Assembly (NCBI GenBank): GCA_958295495.1
Contig: OY282352.1
Location: forward strand, 5,712,049-5,776,048
Reading direction: 5' to 3'
From: an uncultured Latescibacterota bacterium
GTDB taxonomy: Bacteria > Latescibacterota > UBA2968 > UBA8231
DNA: 64,000 nt
Below the pieces are notes generated by a model. It was not told the origin of the DNA. It saw nothing but the letters and a program-made list of their open reading frames with translations, and did no database searches. The translations under genes and the position numbers were made by a program. Each line of letters begins with the position of its first letter. Position 1 is the stretch's first letter. Positions 1 through 8,437 of this stretch are shown piece after piece.

Positions 1-527
1 AGCAAGTACGCGGCGCGGCGGCCGGTGTCGGCCAGATCGACGTGCGGATAGGTGTGGTAAATGGCGAGACCGTTCGAGTGCTCCAGCATGCGGTGGGTGA
101 GGATGCCGTGGAGGTCTTGCGAGATTGCGATGGGGAAGTCCGCGCCGGCGCTTCGGCGGATCTCTTGCAGCAAGTAGCCCTCCGGGTCCAGCTCTTGGGT
201 GCAGCCCATGGCGCCGTGCAGACAGAAGTACATGCCGTCGGCTTCCGCTAGGTGCGGCGCGACCGCATCGAGGAGCTCGGCGGCAATGCGCTCGAAGTCC
301 CGTTGGTCTAAAGGCCCGGCCGAAGGGGCGCAGGCCCCGTACGTGGGAATGACATCGACGTGGCTGTCGGCAAAGACCTGCAAGGCACCGCACAGCTCGG
401 TCTCGCGGCCTTGGTGATAGGCGAGCAGATCAAAGCCGCGGCGGATGGAGAAATTGTCGTACGTGCCGATGACCGGGTTGAAGGAGGAGATTTCTTGCTT
501 GCACTCGGCGACGAGGATGCGGGACAT
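1..527 (-). CDS. M81 family metallopeptidase (MlrC-like), C-terminus outside the window
   Basis: The reading frame starts with ATG at 527 (MSRILVAECKQEISSFNP) and stays open to the window edge, so about 175 N-terminal residues are visible. The start is typical of the MlrC/DUF1485 family: MRILVA-like strand, a conserved Glu-x-x-x-Phe-x-Pro stretch, then YGACAPSAGPLD and the FCLHGAMG motif near residue 115, followed by SQDLHG and YHTYPHVD, which carry predicted metal-ligand His and Asp residues. MlrC family members are zinc peptidases named after the linear-microcystin hydrolase; most homologues have unknown substrates. It lies upstream of nothing visible on this strand; cysS follows on the same strand 90 bp 5' of it. 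Assigned by motif recognition; the substrate cannot be inferred. Confidence 0.82.
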   Translation of the reverse strand, partial: MSRILVAECKQEISSFNPVIGTYDNFSIRRGFDLLAYHQGRETELCGALQVFADSHVDVIPTYGACAPSAGPLDQRDFERIAAELLDAVAPHLAEADGMYFCLHGAMGCTQELDPEGYLLQEIRRSAGADFPIAISQDLHGILTHRMLEHSNGLAIYHTYPHVDLADTGRRAAYL

Positions 528-616
528 GGGCGTCCGTTCGGTTGGGTTTTGCGCGGCGAATGTGGGGGCCTGATTGAATTGTCAGCGTCTTTCCGCAAGT
601 GGTTTTGGGGTAAGGA

Positions 617-1999
617 TTAGGCTGTGGGGCGCGGGCGAATGTGGGGGCCTTGGGGGGTGTCTTCGATTTCGTAGCCGGCCGCGGCGATTTTGGCGCGCAG
701 GGCGTCGGCTGTGGCCCAGTCCTTGGCGACGCGGGCCTGTTGCCGCTGTTGGGCGAGCGCGTGAATCGCGTCGGGTATGTCCGCTTCGCGCGGCGTCCAC
801 TTGGCCAGCCCCAAGCCCATGACTTGGTCGAAGTGCAGGAGTGTGGCCTTCTTGGCTGCGGCGGGGAGATCGTCGGCCACCAGCTCCCAGCACAGGGCGA
901 GGACGCGCGGCATGTTGAGGTCGTCCTCGACGCGCTCTTTGAACGCGGCCACATAGCGGTCGTCGGGCACAGACGGTGCGCCATAGGCGTGGGCGGCGGT
1001 GCGCAGCCGGTCGAGGGCCGTGGCCGCGCCGGCGAGGCTTTCCCAGCCGAAGGAGAGCTTGGCCCGGTAGCGCGCCCCGAGGCAGAAAAAGCGGTAGGCG
1101 AGGGGGTCGTACCCTTTTTCGACGAGCGATTCGAGGCGCAGGAAGTCGCCGCTCGACTTGGACATCTTCTCCCCGTCGAGCTGCAAAAACGCGCCGTGGA
1201 GCCAGAATTCGGCCAGCCGCGTGTCGTAGCAGGCTTGGGCTTGGGCAATTTCGTTGGTGTGGTGGACTGGAATGTGATCCTCGCCGCCGCAGTGGATGTC
1301 GAAGTACGGCCCCAAGTACTTGGCTGCCATGGCCGTGCATTCGATGTGCCAGCCCGGGAAGCCGCGCCCCCACGGGCTGTCCCATTCCATCTGCCGCTGC
1401 GTCCCGGCCGGGCTGAACTTCCACAGCGCGAAGTCCGTGACGCGGCGCTTCTGCCCGAGATCGACGCGCTGGCCGCCTTGTAGGCCCTCAATGTCGAGGC
1501 GGGCGAGGTGGCCGTAGTCGCTCAGGCGCGAGGTGTCGAAGTACAGGCCGTCGTCCGTGCGGTACGCATAGCCTTTTTCCTCGATGGCGGCGATGACCGC
1601 AATTTGCTCGCGAATGTGGTCGGTGGCCCGGCACCAGACGTGGGGAGGGCGCACGTTGAGCCACTTGAGCTTTTCCGCGAAATCCGCGATGTAGCGCTCG
1701 GCAATTTCCCAAGCCATCAGGCCGGTGCGCCGTGCGCCGGCCTCCATCTTGTCCTCGCCGGTGTCCGCGTCCGAGGTCAGGTGCCCCACGTCGGTGATGT
1801 TGACGACGTGGTGGACCGCATAGCCGCTGTATTCGAGGGCGCGCCGCAGGATGTCCTCGAAGATATAAGTGCGCAAGTTGCCGATGTGCTGGTAGTTGTA
1901 CACGGTCGGGCCGCAGGCATACAGGCGGACTTGGGGTGGCGCGAGTGGGGTGAAGGGGCGCTCTTGGCGGGCATAGGTATCAAAAAGATGCAGGGTCAT
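617..1999 (-). CDS. cysS: Cysteinyl-tRNA synthetase
   Basis: Class I synthetase that charges tRNA-Cys in the cytoplasm. 460 residues, the normal length for bacterial CysRS. The N-terminus has LYACGPTVYNYQHIGN: Cys29 is the first zinc ligand and HIGN (38-41) is the HIGH signature. GWHIECTAMA and CGGEDHIPVHHTNE provide the remaining Cys/His/Glu zinc ligands. EKMSKSSGDF (KMSKS at 278-282) is the second ATP-binding signature. The C-terminal part is the helical anticodon-binding DALR-type region. It starts 53 bp after the oxidoreductase upstream and may be cotranscribed with it. The short leader before it was checked for a Cys-rich leader peptide and none was found. Confidence 0.97.
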   Translation of the reverse strand: MTLHLFDTYARQERPFTPLAPPQVRLYACGPTVYNYQHIGNLRTYIFEDILRRALEYSGYAVHHVVNITDVGHLTSDADTGEDKMEAGARRTGLMAWEIAERYIADFAEKLKWLNVRPPHVWCRATDHIREQIAVIAAIEEKGYAYRTDDGLYFDTSRLSDYGHLARLDIEGLQGGQRVDLGQKRRVTDFALWKFSPAGTQRQMEWDSPWGRGFPGWHIECTAMAAKYLGPYFDIHCGGEDHIPVHHTNEIAQAQACYDTRLAEFWLHGAFLQLDGEKMSKSSGDFLRLESLVEKGYDPLAYRFFCLGARYRAKLSFGWESLAGAATALDRLRTAAHAYGAPSVPDDRYVAAFKERVEDDLNMPRVLALCWELVADDLPAAAKKATLLHFDQVMGLGLAKWTPREADIPDAIHALAQQRQQARVAKDWATADALRAKIAAAGYEIEDTPQGPHIRPRPTA

Positions 2000-2052
2000 A
2001 AGTCTTTTAATGAGGGGTTAGCGGCAAGATGTGGCAATGGAGAAAGAACAGT

Positions 2053-3060
2053 CTATAACTCGGCGATGGATACTTCGCGGCCCTCCCGCGCGCTTTTGAC
2101 CGCCGCGAAGACCATGGCCATGGACTTGAGGTTGTCGGCCGCGTTGCACTCGGGCTGGCGTCCCTCGGCCACCGCAGCAACGAACTCACTCAGAACGGGA
2201 TTTTGCCCTTCGGCACCCGTTTGGTCGAGCGGGATCTGTCGCCTGATTTGGGGGTCGGCGCGGTGCGAGTGGGTGTGATAGAGCGCTAGGCCCTCCCAAG
2301 TTAGGGTGCCGCGCGGCCCCTCGTAGCGCCACTCGCCGTTGTGCCCGGCTGGCACGTGCCCGACCGTGCAGCCGATGCCGCGGTGGGTGGCGATTGCGCC
2401 GTTGGCAAAGCGGAAGAGGATTATCTGGGCGGCGTCGCCTCGGTGCCAGCCCCAGGGCAGGTTCCAAGTGAGGGCGTGCGCGCTGATGGGGTCTTGGCCG
2501 AGGGTGTAGCGCATCATGTCGAAGTGGTGAATGCCCATGTCGGTGAGGAACATGTAGGGCTCGGTGACGTAATGCGAGCCGGGCGAGTCGGCCCAATTGA
2601 CGTAGAGCGAGACATCGAGTTGACCGACCGGACCGATGAGGTCCGCGGTGAGCAGGCGGCGGGTCGTGCGCGGCAGGCCGTTGAATCGGTAGTTCTGGGT
2701 AATCATGTGCGCGACACCGGCTTGGGTCCCGGCTTCGACTATGCGCCGGGCCGCTTGGTAATCGTCGCTTAGGGGCTTTTCTCCGAGCAGGTGCAGGCCG
2801 GCGGCAAAAGTCTGCACGGCGATTTCTTGGTGGACCGCTGGTGGGGTTACGTCGAGGACGAAGTCGGCTTGCAAGGCGTTGAGGGCTTGGCCGAGGTCGC
2901 GGTAGATGGACCGCTCGGGGAGTGCGCCTTCTGCGACCGCGCGCTCGCGGTTTTGTGCGCTCGGCTCGACGCCGGCGACCACATCGACGCCCGGGTGCTT
3001 CTGGCATTGGCCGAGCCAATAACGGCCCCTACCGCCCAACCCTACGAGTATGGCTTTCAT
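2053..3060 (-). CDS. Gfo/Idh/MocA family NAD(P)-dependent oxidoreductase
   Basis: Two-domain dehydrogenase, 335 residues from the preferred start. A Rossmann nucleotide-binding fold opens with MKAILVGLGGRGRYW. The EKPLSDD motif near residue 96 carries the catalytic-site Lys of the family, and TDMGIHHFDMMRY near residue 180 carries the catalytic Asp and His. ATG codons occur at 3066 and 3060; an AAAGGA Shine-Dalgarno sits six bases before the second and directly against the first, so 3060 is preferred. Family members oxidise sugars, inositols or their derivatives; the substrate here cannot be read. It is one of three members of this family in the window (also 5602 and 63261). Confidence 0.93.
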   Translation of the reverse strand: MKAILVGLGGRGRYWLGQCQKHPGVDVVAGVEPSAQNRERAVAEGALPERSIYRDLGQALNALQADFVLDVTPPAVHQEIAVQTFAAGLHLLGEKPLSDDYQAARRIVEAGTQAGVAHMITQNYRFNGLPRTTRRLLTADLIGPVGQLDVSLYVNWADSPGSHYVTEPYMFLTDMGIHHFDMMRYTLGQDPISAHALTWNLPWGWHRGDAAQIILFRFANGAIATHRGIGCTVGHVPAGHNGEWRYEGPRGTLTWEGLALYHTHSHRADPQIRRQIPLDQTGAEGQNPVLSEFVAAVAEGRQPECNAADNLKSMAMVFAAVKSAREGREVSIAEL

Positions 3061-3130
3061 CGGCATCCTTTCTCTTTATTTTCTCTAAATAAAGGGCTTG
3101 GTCTGCAGCCGGGCCAGTCGTTAGAAAAAA

Positions 3131-3159
3131 TTGACACGGTTGCAGGGCAGGGCTACCTT
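3131..3159 (+). promoter_or_regulatory. Predicted sigma70-type promoter for the 3227 gene
   Basis: TTGACA at 3131-3136 and TACCTT at 3154-3159 are separated by 17 bases, a near-consensus -35 with a weaker -10. It lies about 70 bases before the glycosidase start and points towards it; no other start is close. Seen in sequence only. Confidence 0.5.
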
Positions 3160-3226
3160 TGGCCGACTTTAATGAGGGGTGCCATAGTGCGCCGCTCGTC
3201 CCCTTGCCGCTGAGGTACACTTCCTT

Positions 3227-4393
3227 TTGGCTATATCGCACGGCGTTTGTACTCGCCTCGTCCTCTCGATTCTCGCGTGGAGCTTGAGTTGGAGCTGCGC
3301 CCAAGGAAACACCGAAGAGCTGGCACCCGGAGTGGCGTACCACGAGATCCACTTGCTCGAAGGGCCGTGGCGGATACACGTGGTGGAAGTGGATCTGCCG
3401 CGCTCTTGGGCGGCGGGCATCCGCGTACGCACGGCCAAGCAGGGAGAGGCGCGAAAAACCAGTAGCTTGGCCGCCGGTGCCTTAGCGGCCATAAATGGGG
3501 ACTTTTTGCTCCCCGGCGAGGCTGGTCGGCCGGCCGGATTGTACATCCAGTCCGGCAACCTCATCCGCATCCCCCAGCGGCGCTCAGCCTTTGCTATTAC
3601 CGAGGCGGGCCAGCCCTTGATCGCGGTGTACAAGATGGAATTGGGGCTGTTGACGGCTGGGGGCGAACACCTGCGCATCGCGGGCTTTAACCACGAGCCA
3701 GCGCTAGGGAAACTGTCTGTGTTTAACGATCGCGCGCAGGTGCAGGGGGATTCGCTGCAAGCAGCTACGGGCTTCCTGTTGCAAGGGTTGGGCAACACCT
3801 CGATCGCCAACGACACGATTTCTGTTTGGGTCCAACAAGTCCGGCGGCAGGCTTGGCCGTTCTCCCTGCAGCGCGACCAGTGGCTGTTGGCCGCTGGTGC
3901 CGAATACGAGGCGACAAAGCAGATCGCCTTGGGCGACACGGTGCAACTGTATTGCCGGCTGTTGCCAGCCCGCGCCAAGTTGATGGAGGCCATCAGCGGG
4001 GGGCCGCGCATCCTGCGCGATGGCGAAGTATCTATTGAAGTGGAAAAGGAGCGGCTCAGCCGCAGCTTTGCCGACGAGCGACACCCGCGCACGGCCATTG
4101 GATATTCCCAAGATGAGCAGGTGCTCTTTCTGGTTGTGGTCGATGGGCGGCAGCCGGGGTACAGCGTTGGCATGAGTTTGCAGGAGCTAGCCGAATTTAT
4201 GCGCACGCGCTTGGCCGAATTTTCCCGCGCCGAGGTCAACGCCTATCAGGGGTTAAACCTCGACGGCGGCGGCTCGACGACGATGGTCGTAAGCGAGCAG
4301 GTGGTCAACAAGCCATCCGATCCCACGGGCGAGCGGCCGGTGGTCAACGCCCTGTTGGTCGTGGCGGACGCTTGGGACGAGGAGTCGCCCTAG
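3227..4393 (+). CDS. Secreted phosphodiester glycosidase family protein (NAGPA domain)
   Basis: 388 residues starting at TTG 3227, the only start that keeps the hydrophobic leader (RLVLSILAWSLSWSCAQG), which looks like a signal peptide. A GAGG motif precedes it by about 12 bases. The mature part matches the NAGPA/DUF2233 fold (phosphodiester alpha-N-acetylglucosaminidase family): AINGDFLLPG near residue 85, ISGGPRILRDG near residue 258, ERHPRTAIGYSQD near residue 285, and the C-terminal signature NLDGGGSTTM near residue 345. In characterised homologues this domain hydrolyses glycosyl phosphodiesters; many bacterial members have unknown exported substrates. The stop TAG overlaps the GTG start of the next gene, so the two are probably translationally coupled. 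Confidence 0.85.
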   Translation: MAISHGVCTRLVLSILAWSLSWSCAQGNTEELAPGVAYHEIHLLEGPWRIHVVEVDLPRSWAAGIRVRTAKQGEARKTSSLAAGALAAINGDFLLPGEAGRPAGLYIQSGNLIRIPQRRSAFAITEAGQPLIAVYKMELGLLTAGGEHLRIAGFNHEPALGKLSVFNDRAQVQGDSLQAATGFLLQGLGNTSIANDTISVWVQQVRRQAWPFSLQRDQWLLAAGAEYEATKQIALGDTVQLYCRLLPARAKLMEAISGGPRILRDGEVSIEVEKERLSRSFADERHPRTAIGYSQDEQVLFLVVVDGRQPGYSVGMSLQELAEFMRTRLAEFSRAEVNAYQGLNLDGGGSTTMVVSEQVVNKPSDPTGERPVVNALLVVADAWDEESP

Positions 4394-5454
4394 TGCCCAC
4401 CTTGCGCGCCGAAGCCCTCGATGCACTAGCGCGGGCTTGCTTGCGACAGGTCGGCGTCCCCGCGGCCGATGCCGCGTTGGTGGCCGAACACTTGGTCGAA
4501 GCTGGGCTGATGGGGCACGATACCCACAGCGTGTTGCGGCTGCCCCAATACGTGAACATGGTGCGCGACGGCCAAGTCGAGCCTGAAGCCGAGTTGGTGG
4601 TGTTGGACGAAAGCGAGTGGGGGGGGCGGCTGAGTGGCCAGTGGAATTACGGTCCGGTGACGGCGACCGCGGCCGTGCGCTGGGTGCTGGACAAGGTCGG
4701 CGATGGTGCGGTGGCGGTCGCTGGGGTGCGCGACTGCAACCACGTGGCGCGGCTGGGGCGTTTTGCCGAGATCGCTACCCGCGCCGACTGCATCGTCCTC
4801 ATCGCGGCCAATGGCCACGGCGGCGATTGGTCGGTGGCCCCCTTTGGCGGCCGCAGCCGCCGCCTGCCGACGAATCCGATCTGCTGCGGCATTCCCACCC
4901 GCGGCGCGTGGCCAGTGATCCTAGACATGACGACGAGCATGATTTCTGGCGGCGATATGCGGCTTTTGCGCAATAGGGGCGAGGACGCCCCGCCTGGGAT
5001 GCTGATCGACGCGGAAGGCCGCCCGACGACGAGTGTGGACGCGTACTACGGCCCGCCGGCCGGTGCCATGTTGCCGCTCGGTTTCCCCCAGAGCGGGCAC
5101 AAGGGCTACGGGCTTTCCGTGCTAGTCGATATTTTGGCCGGGTCGCTTTCCGGGGCCGGGATGACGCAAGAAGCGCCCGAGCGCACCGGCAATGCGCTGT
5201 TCATCGCCGTGCTCAAGGTCGCAGCCTTCCTGCCGTTGGACGAATTTTACGCCGAGGTCGCGGGCTTTGTCGAGTGGGTCAAGTCGTGTCCGCCGGCTCC
5301 CGGAGTGGCCGAGGTATTGCTGCCCGGAGAGCGAGCGCACCAGCGCTTGCAGGCGCGGCAGCGCGATGGTCTATACGTGGATGAGAAGACTTGGGCCGAG
5401 ATAGGTGCCTTGGCGGCCGAGTTGGGCGTGGAGTTGCCCACGCCCGCTCCTTAG
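4393..5454 (+). CDS. Ldh family (malate/L-lactate/ureidoglycolate dehydrogenase-like) oxidoreductase
   Basis: NAD(P)-dependent 2-hydroxyacid dehydrogenase of the type 2 malate/lactate dehydrogenase family, not homologous to classical LDH. The GTG at 4393 is chosen because it overlaps the preceding TAG and has GAGGAG eight bases upstream; a TTG seven codons earlier also keeps the frame. MGHDTHSVLRLPQY near residue 40 carries the family His-Ser-x-x-x-x-x-x-Tyr pattern, NHVARLGRFAEIA near residue 120 lines the active site, LPTNPICCGIP near residue 160 and PLGFPQSGHKGYGLSVLVDIL near residue 235 complete the signature. 353 residues is normal. The substrate is not determinable; the neighbouring sugar-type oxidoreductases suggest a role in organic acid or sugar acid catabolism. 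Confidence 0.9.
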   Translation: MPTLRAEALDALARACLRQVGVPAADAALVAEHLVEAGLMGHDTHSVLRLPQYVNMVRDGQVEPEAELVVLDESEWGGRLSGQWNYGPVTATAAVRWVLDKVGDGAVAVAGVRDCNHVARLGRFAEIATRADCIVLIAANGHGGDWSVAPFGGRSRRLPTNPICCGIPTRGAWPVILDMTTSMISGGDMRLLRNRGEDAPPGMLIDAEGRPTTSVDAYYGPPAGAMLPLGFPQSGHKGYGLSVLVDILAGSLSGAGMTQEAPERTGNALFIAVLKVAAFLPLDEFYAEVAGFVEWVKSCPPAPGVAEVLLPGERAHQRLQARQRDGLYVDEKTWAEIGALAAELGVELPTPAP

Positions 5455-5601
5455 CGTGCGCCGGCGGCTCGGTCGAGCCGATAAAATGGTAGGGACCTCA
5501 TCAGCGATCGGCCCAAGGGATTTAGCTGCTGGATCAAGGGGCAGTAGATCAATTTTTTCAATTTTAAGATCAAAAAATCTCAAATCAAAAAGGAGTTTGC
5601 C

Positions 5602-6597
5602 ATGCTTCACATTGGTATTGTCGGCATGGGTGGAATTGGCAACAACCACGCCCGTTGCTATGCTGCAAACGAGAACGCCAAGGTCGTGGTCGTGTGCGAT
5701 ATGGTCGAAAAACAGGCGGACGCTGCGGCCGAGCACTACGGGGCGCGGGCCTTTTACTCGGTTGAGGAGATGATCGCCAGCGGCCAGCGGCTCGACGCCT
5801 GTTCGGTGACCACGGCTGGGGTGGAAAACGGGGGCGATCACTACGAGCCGACGATGGCGCTGTTGCGCGCCGGCATTCCAGTGCTGGGCGAGAAGCCGAT
5901 TTCCAATGAAATTCCCAAGGCCCGGGAGATGGTGGCCTTGGCCGCAGAAAAGCAGTTGCCCTACGGGATCAACCTGAACCACCGCTTCACCCCGGCCGCG
6001 GTCAAGGCCCGGGAATGGCTGGCCAACGGGCGGCTCGGCGAACTACAGATAGTCAACATGACGATGTGGATCAACAACCCCAACGAGTCGAGCCCGTGGT
6101 TCCACATCCGCGCGCTACACCCGCACTCGCTGGACGTGATGAGCTATTTCGCCGGCGGAGTAGATCGGGTACACGCCTTTTTTAAGAAGGGAAAAGGGCG
6201 GCAGATCTGGTCCAATGTGCAGGCGAACTTGCTGTACGAAAATGGCGTCATCGGGCATTTGACCGGGTCGTACGACGCCGGGGGAAGCTATGGCTTGGAG
6301 ACCTTGGAGTTGGTTGGTTCGGAGGGTCGGGTCGTCATCAACGAAGCCTGCGAGAAGCTGACGTTTTACCCGCGCTTTTCGCGCGAGGTAGAAAGCTACG
6401 ATCACCTCGGGGGCATGGGCGGCTTTGCCGACACCTTTCCGGCGCGCATCAACGCTTGGATCGACGACTTGCGCCGCCAAGTCCCGCCGGAGCAGGTGGA
6501 CGCCAAAGGAGCGGACGCGCTGCGGGTGCAGTTGGTAATTGAGGGGCTCATCGAAAGCTGGGAAACCGGGCAGGTGGTGGCCGTGCCCAAGGGCTAG
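5602..6597 (+). CDS. Gfo/Idh/MocA family oxidoreductase
   Basis: 331 residues, ATG preceded by an excellent AAAAGGAG ribosome site. MLHIGIVGMGGIGNNHARCY is the N-terminal dinucleotide-binding glycine loop; VLGEKPISNE near residue 95 is the family EKP motif; NLNHRFTP near residue 128 and ALHPHSLDVMSYF near residue 170 contribute active-site residues. A broad substrate range (inositols, glucosides, sugar acids) is known for the family. The 148 bp before it hold AT-rich sequence without a recognisable promoter. The next gene, the first of the dynamin-like cluster, starts only 36 bp after its stop, so the GTPases could be cotranscribed with it. Confidence 0.93.
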   Translation: MLHIGIVGMGGIGNNHARCYAANENAKVVVVCDMVEKQADAAAEHYGARAFYSVEEMIASGQRLDACSVTTAGVENGGDHYEPTMALLRAGIPVLGEKPISNEIPKAREMVALAAEKQLPYGINLNHRFTPAAVKAREWLANGRLGELQIVNMTMWINNPNESSPWFHIRALHPHSLDVMSYFAGGVDRVHAFFKKGKGRQIWSNVQANLLYENGVIGHLTGSYDAGGSYGLETLELVGSEGRVVINEACEKLTFYPRFSREVESYDHLGGMGGFADTFPARINAWIDDLRRQVPPEQVDAKGADALRVQLVIEGLIESWETGQVVAVPKG

Positions 6598-6633
6598 GGG
6601 CTGTCGCTTAAACAACTAAAAGGAGGGGTAAAA

Positions 6634-8361
6634 ATGCTTCAGACCCAGCAGAGGTTTCTCGATTATCTCGACGCGGTACAAGCGGAATTGGGCAAAGCCA
6701 GCTCTGTGGGAGATATACAAAAGAACATCCAGGCCATTGATCCGTTAAAGCAGGAGCTTGCCGAGACCGAGTTGATCGTGCCTGTAGTCGGGGCTTTCAG
6801 CGCGGGCAAGAGCACGTTGATCAATTCCTTTCTGGGGGATGGTCCCTTGCCCGTAGGCATTACCCCGGAAACCGCGTTAGCGACCGAGTTGCGGCATTCG
6901 GCCAGCGAGTATGTCGAGGGGATTAGAGCCGATGGCGAGGCCGACCGTTTTGCCGTTGAGGAGATCACGGCACTCAAAGAGCAGGCGCAGCAATACCAAT
7001 ACGCCAAGGTTTTTCTCAACAGCGAGCCGCTCCGAGAGATTCTCCCCTTGGTGCTGGTGGATATGCCGGGGTTTGACTCGCCGCTGGATCTCCATCACCG
7101 CGCCATTTTGACCTATCTCTCTAGAGGGAGCCACTACGCGGTTTTGATCAGCGTGGAAGAGGGGACGGTCACCCGCTCGGCCCAACGGCAGTTTTCCGAA
7201 ATCCACGAGGCTGGCAAGGAGTTTTCCGTCTTTTTGAGCAAGGCGGATCTGCGCCCGGATTCCGAGGTCGCTGACATTGCCGGCAATATCGCGGAGCAGC
7301 TCGAAAATGGTTTTGGTTTTGGCGGTTCCGTTGAGCGGGTGAGTATGGACGACGGGCAACGCTTGGCCCGGATGCTTCATGCTATCAATCCCGAAGAGCT
7401 GTTCGGCAAGCTGTGGCGTCCCGACTTGGAGGCGCATTTCTTTGAACTCGATGGCAGCCTGAACACTCAGATTAGCTCCCTGCAAAAGGACGAGCGGGAA
7501 AACCAAGAGGCCATCGACGAACTCGCCGCCGGTTTGCGGGAGCTACAGCGCAAAAAGGAAGAGATGGTTGAGGATGTTCGTGCGCGGTATTCCACCGACC
7601 GCACCCGCGCCATTGCGGAGGGGGTCGGCGCGGATCTGGGTGCTGCCGTAGAGGAACTAACGCAGCTTGCTATGTCCGGTGGGGCAGACGCCTTGCAGCG
7701 CGAATTGTCGGAAATCGCCCGCACTTCGCTTATGAGACGAACAAAAGAAGAAATGGGGCGGTTACACCAAGAGATCGCCGAGGATTTGACGGGTAGCCTC
7801 GAAGGCGTCAGTGCTACCCTGTTCTCGTACGACGACACGAGCACTGAACAGTATTTAGGGAAAATCCCACTGGCGATTAGAGGGGTAAGCGAACTTCTTG
7901 GGGGCTTAGCTACGGCCACGAAGGCCGCAAAAGGGGGGCTGACTTTATACCGAGGTATTACCGCTGCGGTTGCCATTACCACCAGTGTCGTGATGCCGCT
8001 TTTGGAATTGGTCGTCGTATTCCTGCCCGACATCATCAACTTCTTTCGGAAGCGGCGGCAAGAGGAGGAGATTCGCAACCAATTGATTGGCACGGTTATC
8101 CCTTCGGTCCAAAGCAAAATTCGTAGCGAATTGCCCAAGCACTTTGACGAGCAGGTAAACGCTCTGATCGACGAGCAGGCCAAAGTTCTCGATGAGCACC
8201 TCAAGGCGCGGCAAGACGAAATCGCCGCCGCTGAACGGACCAAGCAAGATGCGGTGCGAGATATTGAGCAGACAATCGCCGAACTTACCGGCATTCGGGA
8301 CCGCATTCGCTCGTTGGCAAATCAAGCGCTCTTTGCACAAGGAGAAACGGAAAATAGATAA
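6634..8361 (+). CDS. Dynamin-like GTPase A
   Basis: 575 residues, ATG behind AAAGGAGGGG. Large GTPase of the bacterial dynamin superfamily: G1 loop GAFSAGKS at 53-60, G2 region GITPETALATE at 75-85, G3 DMPG at 143-146, G4 SKAD at 202-205 (TKxD-like). The rest is a long helical stalk with coiled-coil character (residues about 275-380 and 510-570). Residues about 445-490 form a hydrophobic pair of segments ending in VVVFLPDIINFF followed by KKR-like basic residues, resembling a membrane-insertion paddle. Bacterial dynamin-like proteins bind and remodel membranes, and some protect against phage; which applies here is unknown. It is the first of four consecutive GTPases and is nearly duplicated by the next gene. 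Confidence 0.85.
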   Translation: MLQTQQRFLDYLDAVQAELGKASSVGDIQKNIQAIDPLKQELAETELIVPVVGAFSAGKSTLINSFLGDGPLPVGITPETALATELRHSASEYVEGIRADGEADRFAVEEITALKEQAQQYQYAKVFLNSEPLREILPLVLVDMPGFDSPLDLHHRAILTYLSRGSHYAVLISVEEGTVTRSAQRQFSEIHEAGKEFSVFLSKADLRPDSEVADIAGNIAEQLENGFGFGGSVERVSMDDGQRLARMLHAINPEELFGKLWRPDLEAHFFELDGSLNTQISSLQKDERENQEAIDELAAGLRELQRKKEEMVEDVRARYSTDRTRAIAEGVGADLGAAVEELTQLAMSGGADALQRELSEIARTSLMRRTKEEMGRLHQEIAEDLTGSLEGVSATLFSYDDTSTEQYLGKIPLAIRGVSELLGGLATATKAAKGGLTLYRGITAAVAITTSVVMPLLELVVVFLPDIINFFRKRRQEEEIRNQLIGTVIPSVQSKIRSELPKHFDEQVNALIDEQAKVLDEHLKARQDEIAAAERTKQDAVRDIEQTIAELTGIRDRIRSLANQALFAQGETENR

Positions 8362-8437
8362 TAGCGGAAAGGCACCCAAGGCGTAGGGGCTGCGGTGCTC
8401 TCCGCTCTTATTCGACGAAATCCAAAGAGGTACAAAC

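Noticed and set aside
430..1491. Open frame overlapping cysS in another frame of the same strand
   Set aside because: Ser/Arg/Pro-rich composition typical of frame shadows; cysS has full family signatures.
2000..2052. Possible Cys-codon leader peptide before cysS
   Set aside because: Only a single Cys codon is found and there is no terminator hairpin in the 53-bp gap.
3064..3110. Inverted repeat ctttatt...aataaag as a regulatory hairpin
   Set aside because: AT-rich 7-bp arms without context; could occur by chance in this stretch.
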